Part shown: piece after piece, positions 5,959-11,173 of the stretch | Layout of the letters: each line of letters starts with the position of its first letter | Numbering within the stretch: the first letter of the stretch is position 1 | From: a virus | Virus record (IMG/VR): IMGVR_UViG_3300006919_000622 | Coordinates: 1 to 20,239 of that record | Direction: 5' to 3' (one strand) | DNA length: 20,239 bases | Translations under genes and position numbers: made by a program | Notes under the pieces: model-generated | Seen by the model: only the letters and a program-made list of their open reading frames with translations | Database searches by the model: none | What the model was told of the DNA's origin: nothing

Positions 5959-7634
5959 GCGCTCTGCTTCTCTGCAACTATGTTGTAAACAATATTGTCT
6001 ACAAATCTCTTGTTCCAAACATAATTAAGCATACAAGCAGCCCTGTACTTGGTCCAAGAAAAATCTAGTGCGCTTACCACTACGCCATGTTGTGCCAACA
6101 AATCTCTTTGCTTTTGACTAGGAGAGTCATTCAGCCAACGCTTTGTTTTGTTTGCAGTATCACCAGACTCATTCTGCCTCATGAAGTCATCAGCAGCCGC
6201 CATAACCTGACGCTTAGTACCGATGCTAATCACTCTGGTTTTGCCCTTGTTCTTCTTTACGATAGCCATGCAAAGGCCGTCCACTTCGGCGATAAGAGCA
6301 AAGCCATTAAAGCCTGCCGCAGCCAAACACGCGCCTGTACCGAACAAGTCGATCCAACGGAACGGCGATCTGTTCATCAGATCAACTTCAGTTAGAACAA
6401 AATTATCAAGGATTTCTGGCTCTGGTTTCTCACCTTCATGACCACAAATAGGACATTCTTTAACACCAAGTGGTATCTCTGCCTTACAATTAGAACAAAT
6501 CTTAATAGGAGGCTCGCCATTGCCGCTTGCTTCTTTACCGTCAAGATCCACAGCATCATCAAGTGAGCCATGCGTCAGCACAGACGTACCAAAGTCCATA
6601 ACAATGCAATCTGATTTTATCACGCCCGGAAATTCATCTTGATCTACTGTGCGTAAACCCCGACCAATCATCTGCACCATAGTGGCCTTGTATGAGCAAG
6701 GGCGAGTAAGAACAATGCAAGATACAGGAGGTGAATCAAAACCCTCTGTAAGAACAGCTACGTTAACAACGACTTGAATATCGCCATTGCTCAAATCTGC
6801 AAGTATTTCCGCACGTTCATCTTTAGGCGTTTTGCCTGTGACCATTGCTGCGTCAATACCATAGCTAATAAATTCTTTGCATAAATCTTCGGCATGCTTA
6901 ATGGTAGAGCAGAACACGATTGTCTGACGATCACCAGCTTTTGCATCCCATTCTTCGACCACACGTTGATTGATTGCACGGTGATTCATGATCTTCTCAA
7001 CATCCGCCATGTCAAAGTCAGATGCGGACTTGCGTACTTGACGCAATTCGTCCTGTACCCCGACATCAATTACATAAGTCTTGGGGGGTACGAGAAAGCC
7101 TTCACGGATTAATGTAGAGATTTCGATCTGGTGACTACAGTTCGTAAAAACGTCCCGTAAGCCCTTCTTGTCACCTCTGTTGGGTGTGGCTGTAAAGCCA
7201 ACGATTTGCACCCCCTCATTGGCCTTCTTAGCGGCCTTAATGATACGTTGATATGTATCCGCAATGGTATGATGCGCTTCATCAACCACGATCAGATCAA
7301 CCTTGGGCATGTTCTCCAAGTTCTTCTCACGGGATAGCGTCTGAACCATTGCAAATACAGCATCACCAGACCAATCCTTTTGAGCAGCGTTCACTTCACT
7401 GATATTCAAAGACGGATTAACACGGTGAAATTTGTTGGAATTTTGTGAAACCAATTCGTCACGATGCTGCAAGACAAGCACATTTTGTGAACTCTTATGG
7501 CGTTTGCCAACCAGAGCGGAGAGCATGATTGTCTTTCCGGCTCCAGTTGGCGCAACGACTAAAGTGTTACCGTGCTTATCAAGTGCATCAGAAGCGTCAT
7601 TGATTGCAATCTTCTGATACTCTCGCAGGATCAT
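5955..7634 (-). CDS. DEAH superfamily 2 helicase with zinc ribbon
   Basis: 559 residues. Motifs in order: Q-motif-like REYQ (4-7), Walker A APTGAGKT (28-35), DEAH (118-121), TATP (148-151), GFDSPP and QMIGRGLR of the second RecA-like lobe, then a four-cysteine zinc ribbon (CSNC...CPIC) after the helicase core. The C-terminal segment contains SPSQKQRDLLAQHG, a type of module seen after the zinc ribbon in phage helicases. The layout matches phage SF2 helicases of the UvsW/RAD3-like group, which remodel branched DNA during replication and recombination. It starts three bases after the winged-helix gene and couples by ATGA to the next gene. The RBS is weak. Confidence 0.92.
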   Translation of the reverse strand: MILREYQKIAINDASDALDKHGNTLVVAPTGAGKTIMLSALVGKRHKSSQNVLVLQHRDELVSQNSNKFHRVNPSLNISEVNAAQKDWSGDAVFAMVQTLSREKNLENMPKVDLIVVDEAHHTIADTYQRIIKAAKKANEGVQIVGFTATPNRGDKKGLRDVFTNCSHQIEISTLIREGFLVPPKTYVIDVGVQDELRQVRKSASDFDMADVEKIMNHRAINQRVVEEWDAKAGDRQTIVFCSTIKHAEDLCKEFISYGIDAAMVTGKTPKDERAEILADLSNGDIQVVVNVAVLTEGFDSPPVSCIVLTRPCSYKATMVQMIGRGLRTVDQDEFPGVIKSDCIVMDFGTSVLTHGSLDDAVDLDGKEASGNGEPPIKICSNCKAEIPLGVKECPICGHEGEKPEPEILDNFVLTEVDLMNRSPFRWIDLFGTGACLAAAGFNGFALIAEVDGLCMAIVKKNKGKTRVISIGTKRQVMAAADDFMRQNESGDTANKTKRWLNDSPSQKQRDLLAQHGVVVSALDFSWTKYRAACMLNYVWNKRFVDNIVYNIVAEKQSA

Positions 7635-7637
7635 TGT

Positions 7638-7985
7638 CTAGCCCAACGTGTACCTGTGAGAGCGTGACGCTTTCTCATAGTTTTTGTAGACCTTGTATCC
7701 GGCCTTCTTGATAAGAGTTACCTCTTGATAAATAGAACCCTTGCTTTTTCCAGTGGCTTCTGCGGCCTCTGAAACTGTAACGCCCTTCTTGCGTGACATA
7801 AGACGGAGTGTCTTGGCACAAAACGCAGGTACTTTTTTGTCAAGTTTAGTGGGGGACTTTACGGCCCCGGCGTCCCCCGTACCGAGTTTAGCGACCTGCG
7901 AAGGTTTGCCGCTAAGAGGTTTAAATGGCTCGCTCTGTTCACACTTGCCACTAATAAACTGCCACAATGATGTTAACGCGCCCAT
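7638..7985 (-). CDS. winged-helix DNA-binding protein
   Basis: 115 residues. The C-terminal half (about 54-115) reads as a winged helix: LRLMSRKKGVTVSEAAEATG, a recognition helix SKGSIYQEVTLIKKAG, then a basic wing and C-terminal strand. The N-terminal half is low-complexity and probably disordered. AGGGGGT precedes the start. The gene overlaps the ssDNA-binding protein gene by 13 bases and sits just ahead of the helicase. It may be a regulator or an origin/replication accessory factor; the sequence does not decide between these. Confidence 0.75.
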   Translation of the reverse strand: MGALTSLWQFISGKCEQSEPFKPLSGKPSQVAKLGTGDAGAVKSPTKLDKKVPAFCAKTLRLMSRKKGVTVSEAAEATGKSKGSIYQEVTLIKKAGYKVYKNYEKASRSHRYTLG

Positions 7986-8602
7986 GATGGTGCTACCCCC
8001 TGTTGTGGTGTTGCGGGAGCAGCGGGTGCTTGCATTGGCTGTGCTGGCGGTGTCAGCGTAGCAGAGCCAGTAACAACGTTGCCACTAGAGATATACTTCT
8101 GAGAGTCGGGGGTCAAGACAGTCTTCATCTTGTTCTTGGCTGGATAGCCATTGTTTCCCGGCTCCACACCAATCGTAAAGCAAATCTCCATGTTGTTAAT
8201 CATGTTGATGCCTTGGATAGATGCGCGTTTAGCCCTAGCGTCCTCGCTTTCATCTTTGGGCGAGATGCCGAACCCACTATCGACCATCTGCTTAATGGTG
8301 TTCAGGCCAATCTTCTTGGCTTTCGACATGCCGTTGTCATCACGGGCATCACCATCAACGAAGATGTTTTGCCACACCTTGCGCTTATCGAATGGACCGC
8401 CAACGATGGTTAACTCAATAGGCAACCATTTTGCGCTAGTGGTTTTGGATTGTTTGAAGAATGTGCCTGCACCATACTCCGGCATTTCAATGTCACCACC
8501 TTGTAGTGACACGATTGCGCGAACAATAGTTCCATCAGGCATTAGTTCAAAGTCACCGCCGCCGGAGTTTTCCATTGGTGGTACGTTATTTAGATCAAGC
8601 AT
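7973..8602 (-). CDS. probable ssDNA-binding protein, DUF669-like
   Basis: 209 residues, with GAGGA eight bases upstream. The N-terminal 150 residues look like the DUF669 OB-fold group: DGTIVRAIVSL strand, LPIELTIVGGPFDKRKVWQNIFV (GPF.KRKV..N), and a helical GLNTIKQMVDSG segment. A Pro/Ala/Gln tail (about 175-205) follows, ending in SWAR rather than an acidic SSB tip. Its place immediately after the Sak4-like ATPase fits an ssDNA binder that partners single-strand annealing. Assignment is by pattern, so moderately sure. Confidence 0.75.
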   Translation of the reverse strand: MLDLNNVPPMENSGGGDFELMPDGTIVRAIVSLQGGDIEMPEYGAGTFFKQSKTTSAKWLPIELTIVGGPFDKRKVWQNIFVDGDARDDNGMSKAKKIGLNTIKQMVDSGFGISPKDESEDARAKRASIQGINMINNMEICFTIGVEPGNNGYPAKNKMKTVLTPDSQKYISSGNVVTGSATLTPPAQPMQAPAAPATPQQGVAPSWAR

Positions 8603-8603
8603 T

Positions 8604-9458
8604 CTAGGAGTCCTCTTCTGTATTGTTAACCATTTGTGGGTTTACAAACTGCATAGCTTCTGGTCTTGGGCCAGACATCTTATCAAACAGCTTGCCAAGA
8701 TGCGGCTCTTCAATTTCTTCAAGCCTGCCGCTTCTGTCTTTGGCAGGGTATCCCCACCTATTTAAAGTTGTACACACGAAAGCCCTAAACATAGTCCCAT
8801 CGTCTGCTGGGATTGTCGTCATAGTAATTAACTCATCGACAATACCGGGCAACTCACGCCCTGTCTTTGCACCCTCAATCTGCAAGTCGTAACTAAGGCG
8901 TCCATATTCATCAGTCTTCTCATCAAGAATCCCGACAAAGATCACGTTCTTTTCACGAATATGCTGAAGGTGTGTTAGCCAAGCCATCATCTCACGGCCC
9001 TGCGCCCCATACACTGCACGAGTGTCTAGCTTGCCTGTCCGCTCTGATCTAGCCTCTGGCTGATTTTGATTGTGCGTGAAGCATAAACGTCCAGCCACCG
9101 TGATACTATCAATGAAGATCGTATCGTATTTCGATAACACAGCGTTTGGATCACCATACGTCTGACACACATACTCATAGTGTGACATGCTGTACGGAGA
9201 GTCCTCGCTCAACGCAGGGTTTCCCCCGCCAAGGAAGCATGCAAAGTCTCTACACTCTTGCCAAGTGCGTGGTCTAATGACATCGACCTCACATCCTTCA
9301 ATGGCGGCATCACCAGCCTCTAAGTCCATGAACAATGTTTTGCTCATGTCTAGTGTACGCACCAGTGATGTTTTTCCCACACCAGACTGACCCGCGATCA
9401 CAATCTTGTGACCGCGCTTTTCTGCCAGCCTCTCTTCTGCGGAAATGATTTTTAACAT
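8604..9458 (-). CDS. Sak4-like RecA-fold ATPase (AAA_24, single-strand annealing type)
   Basis: 284 residues. Walker A GQSGVGKT (23-30), DLEAGD (45-50), Walker B YDTIFIDSI (111-119), a conserved HN after it (FTHNQNQ), and the later strand NVIFVGILDEK. This is the phage AAA_24/Sak4 arrangement, a shortened RecA/Rad51 core that acts with an SSB in recombination. GGAGGG lies six bases before ATG, and the start overlaps the previous stop by one base (TAATG). The next gene is the ssDNA-binding candidate, the usual partner. The full-length core and motifs suggest it is functional. Confidence 0.88.
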   Translation of the reverse strand: MLKIISAEERLAEKRGHKIVIAGQSGVGKTSLVRTLDMSKTLFMDLEAGDAAIEGCEVDVIRPRTWQECRDFACFLGGGNPALSEDSPYSMSHYEYVCQTYGDPNAVLSKYDTIFIDSITVAGRLCFTHNQNQPEARSERTGKLDTRAVYGAQGREMMAWLTHLQHIREKNVIFVGILDEKTDEYGRLSYDLQIEGAKTGRELPGIVDELITMTTIPADDGTMFRAFVCTTLNRWGYPAKDRSGRLEEIEEPHLGKLFDKMSGPRPEAMQFVNPQMVNNTEEDS

Positions 9459-9889
9459 TAATTGCCCTCCACTTTTTTGATATCAACAGTAACGCCTTGT
9501 AGAGATACAGTGCGAGCCTCTGATAAGGACGCCTTGATTTCTGGTGGAGCGTTCTGAAACTTGGCCTCTGCAACACTGTATTTAACAGTAGCAAAATGCC
9601 GTGCCGTATCTGGGTCCATGCCATTAAGAGCATTTACCAGTTCGTCTTGATCCCACTCAACACGCTTGCGGTAATCAAGAGTGACTTTGTAATCGCCACT
9701 GGTCATACTGGTCTGACCGAAGTCCTTGCCCTGTTGAGCAAGCTGCATACGGGCAGTGTCATCAAACATATCTTTGAGGGAGTTGGTCAAGATCTTCAAT
9801 TCGCCTTGAAGGTCTTGGATTTTAGATTTGATCTCTTCACGCTTGTTGTAAAGCGCAGACAGATCATTTGGCATATTCATAGCGTTCAT
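9458..9889 (-). CDS. coiled-coil phage protein, unknown, next to Sak4
   Basis: 143 residues. AAAGGA lies seven bases before the ATG at 9889; later ATGs at 9880 and 9874 lack this spacing. Residues about 10-45 form a probable coiled coil (LYNKREEIKSKIQDLQGELKIL). The rest holds YKVTLDYRKRVEWDQDEL and PPEIKASLSEARTV, a pattern I have seen in phage proteins encoded beside recombinases, without a known function. It is the first gene after promoter P3 and heads the recombination genes, coupled to Sak4 by TAATG. Confidence 0.75.
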   Translation of the reverse strand: MNAMNMPNDLSALYNKREEIKSKIQDLQGELKILTNSLKDMFDDTARMQLAQQGKDFGQTSMTSGDYKVTLDYRKRVEWDQDELVNALNGMDPDTARHFATVKYSVAEAKFQNAPPEIKASLSEARTVSLQGVTVDIKKVEGN

Positions 9890-9927
9890 TGGACTATCCT
9901 TTCGCAGTTCGCTAAAACCATGAGAGG

Positions 9928-9956
9928 AAAGTAAGGCCTTGATAGTCTTATGTCAA
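9928..9956 (-). promoter_or_regulatory. sigma70-type promoter P3 of the recombination operon
   Basis: On the minus strand, a perfect -35 TTGACA (9956-9951), a 17-base spacer and a weak -10 TACTTT (9933-9928), behind an A/T-rich tract (9960-9998). ACTATCAA lies inside the spacer (9946-9939), where a bound protein would block RNA polymerase. The -35 box overlaps the last codons of the DUF1064 gene. It leads the operon starting at 9889. Confidence 0.6.
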
Positions 9957-10325
9957 CGGTATTTTTAAAAAATTGTTTTTATTTTTTTTAGAAAGATAAA
10001 TATCAATATCAAAAACCGCCTTCATCAGTTTCTTCTTTAATTTAAATTCAGGCGTTTCCACGCCCTTGGCGTCTTCAACTATTTGTGTTTCGTTTCCGTA
10101 GTCATCTACTTGACTATATCTAAAATCTGCAATGTACTTACATATCTTCATATCGTTCACTAAGATGTCATAAGGTATCTGGCGCTCCAGATTTACAATG
10201 TACCCAGCGCGTTCCATCGCTGTTAATTCGCCCCATCTTTCTGCTTCCCATTTGGAGTCAAAAGTAATGCCCATGAATGTAGTTTTTCGTGCGCCGTACT
10301 TGCTCTTGCGTTTGTGGGTGTACAT
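9948..10325 (-). CDS. DUF1064 PD-(D/E)XK endonuclease-like protein
   Basis: 125 residues. N-terminal GARKTTFMGITFDSKWEAER (11-30), then LERQIPYDI, Y64-x-x-D67 (YIADFRY) and VEDAKG with D85 and K87. This matches DUF1064 phage nucleases of the PD-(D/E)XK fold, with E27 or E29, D67, D85 and K87 as probable active-site residues. Its role is likely cleavage of branched or recombining phage DNA. AAAGG lies nine bases before the ATG. The last ~12 residues (KKNKNNFLKIPLT) are encoded by A/T runs that also form the upstream part of promoter P3, so the tail is probably not catalytic. It diverges from the rightward island with only 41 bases between starts. Confidence 0.85.
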   Translation of the reverse strand: MYTHKRKSKYGARKTTFMGITFDSKWEAERWGELTAMERAGYIVNLERQIPYDILVNDMKICKYIADFRYSQVDDYGNETQIVEDAKGVETPEFKLKKKLMKAVFDIDIYLSKKNKNNFLKIPLT

Positions 10326-10333
10326 GATAATAT
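10306..10333 (+). promoter_or_regulatory. candidate extended -10 promoter for the rightward island
   Basis: -35 TTGCGT (10306-10311, weak), a 16-base spacer and TGA followed by -10 TAATAT (10328-10333). The TG at 10325-10326 makes it an extended -10 type. It overlaps the start of the divergent DUF1064 gene, so binding here could also affect that gene. It is the only promoter-like sequence I find ahead of the 10367 gene. Confidence 0.35.
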
Positions 10334-10366
10334 GCCTTTAACAATGGGTTGTCATGGGAAATTATA

Positions 10367-10555
10367 ATGACTGACACAAAAAGATACAAGTCCGTTGCGG
10401 TGGATTTACCAACATATCACAAGCTGTGCAAGCTGGCTGAAGATGAGCATAGGAATGTGCGCCAACAAATTGGCAAGCTAACGGCTGACGCATTTGACAG
10501 CAAGTATTCCGATAAGGGGATTGGCTCTGCGGTCAAGCTGAAGGATGCTGTGTAA
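10367..10555 (+). CDS. ribbon-helix-helix (Arc/MetJ type) DNA-binding protein
   Basis: 62 residues from the ATG at 10367 (GGGA upstream); a TTG at 10349 would add six residues. The core YKSVAVDLPTYHKLCKLAEDEH...QQIGKLTADAF fits a ribbon-helix-helix fold: beta strand about 6-12, helix A about 13-27, helix B about 31-42. Such proteins bind short operator repeats as dimers. It is one of only two rightward genes in the window and is divergent from DUF1064. This makes it the best candidate to recognise the ACTATCAA elements in P1, P2 and P3; that link is inference. Confidence 0.75.
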   Translation: MTDTKRYKSVAVDLPTYHKLCKLAEDEHRNVRQQIGKLTADAFDSKYSDKGIGSAVKLKDAV

Positions 10556-10733
10556 GTACATTCTTGTGCTAGTAACTTTGGTTAGCCCCACAGAACACTA
10601 TGTAACGCCGCTAACAGACGCTGATAGCGTGGAAGATTGCTATCAGAAATCCATTCTTGTAGATCAAGATATTGAACGGGATAGCAATCAGGAGATGCTG
10701 TGCATCAGAACGGCTTGTGAGTATAGGCTTTAG
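10545..10733 (+). CDS. small secreted-looking cysteine protein, unknown
   Basis: 62 residues, overlapping the ribbon-helix-helix gene by 11 bases. The N-terminus MLCKYILVLVTLVSP is short, basic then hydrophobic, like a signal peptide or single membrane anchor. The rest is acidic and has four cysteines in total (residues 3, 32, 53 and 58). Small proteins of this shape are frequent in marine phages; function unknown. A holin-like lysis accessory role beside lysozyme is conceivable, but there is only one hydrophobic segment and the gene is on the opposite strand. Its stop overlaps the lysozyme stop. Confidence 0.6.
   Translation: MLCKYILVLVTLVSPTEHYVTPLTDADSVEDCYQKSILVDQDIERDSNQEMLCIRTACEYRL
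10621..10689. repeat. overlapping inverted repeats with a GATAGC/GCTATC core
   Basis: CTGATAGC (10621-10628) is a perfect 8-base inverted repeat of GCTATCAG (10639-10646). GATTGCTATC (10635-10644) is a perfect 10-base inverted repeat of GATAGCAATC (10680-10689). The middle arm can pair with only one partner at a time, so two RNA hairpins are mutually exclusive. The site lies in the 3' half of the small secreted-looking gene and about 40-110 bases past the lysozyme stop on the leftward transcript. No T-run follows on either strand. Confidence 0.5.
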
Positions 10734-11173
10734 GACAGCGCTCTAATACGTTTTACCAAACGCTTGGCGCGGTTTGGTACCTGATCGTGCCAACGGCTGT
10801 CTACCATTTCATCCGCCGCCTTGTTCCAGTCACGAGCGTCTACGCCAGCTTTCATGCCTTTAAACTTAGACAGGCGTGGTCTGCCCATATTAAACATCAT
10901 ATTGGCAATGACTAACTGTGCCTCTTCTGGTAGATCATCAAAGTCGTCATATAAAACCTTGCAGTCCTCTATGGTCACAGCGATGTCCAAGTTAAAGCGC
11001 TGACGTACACGCTCTTCATCTACAGGTGTGCCAACAGGCTGCCCACACTCAGGGTCACCGTCTTTAATCAATGCTCCGATTCCGAACGTGGGTAGACCAA
11101 GATGATCTAAATAAATTTCAAACTTACAGCCTTCGTCCTCTGCAAGCTCTTCACGCAATTGATCTATGTTCAT
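10730..11173 (-). CDS. T4-type lysozyme (GH24 endolysin)
   Basis: 147 residues, close to T4 lysozyme in length. The catalytic triad E14, D23 and T29 sits in EDEG...YLDHLGLPTFGIG, offset by three from T4 lysozyme E11, D20, T26. C-terminal MMFNMG and SRWHDQVPNRAKRLVKRI match the family. It hydrolyses peptidoglycan N-acetylmuramic acid to N-acetylglucosamine bonds. There is no signal peptide, so a holin is expected elsewhere or release depends on lysis. The start overlaps the preceding stop by one base (TAATG), with AGGA five bases upstream. As last gene of the virion block it may act in lysis or in entry. Confidence 0.93.
   Translation of the reverse strand: MNIDQLREELAEDEGCKFEIYLDHLGLPTFGIGALIKDGDPECGQPVGTPVDEERVRQRFNLDIAVTIEDCKVLYDDFDDLPEEAQLVIANMMFNMGRPRLSKFKGMKAGVDARDWNKAADEMVDSRWHDQVPNRAKRLVKRIRALS

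Noticed and set aside
8151-8765. Long plus-strand open frame opposite the ssDNA-binding gene
   Set aside because: Antisense shadow spanning two well-supported minus-strand genes; no recognisable domain and no RBS logic.
10754-10779. 8-base perfect inverted repeat near the lysozyme 3' end (TACCAAAC / GTTTGGTA) as a terminator
   Set aside because: No T-run follows on either strand and it encodes the conserved lysozyme C-terminus; at most it could protect the end of the rightward transcript.
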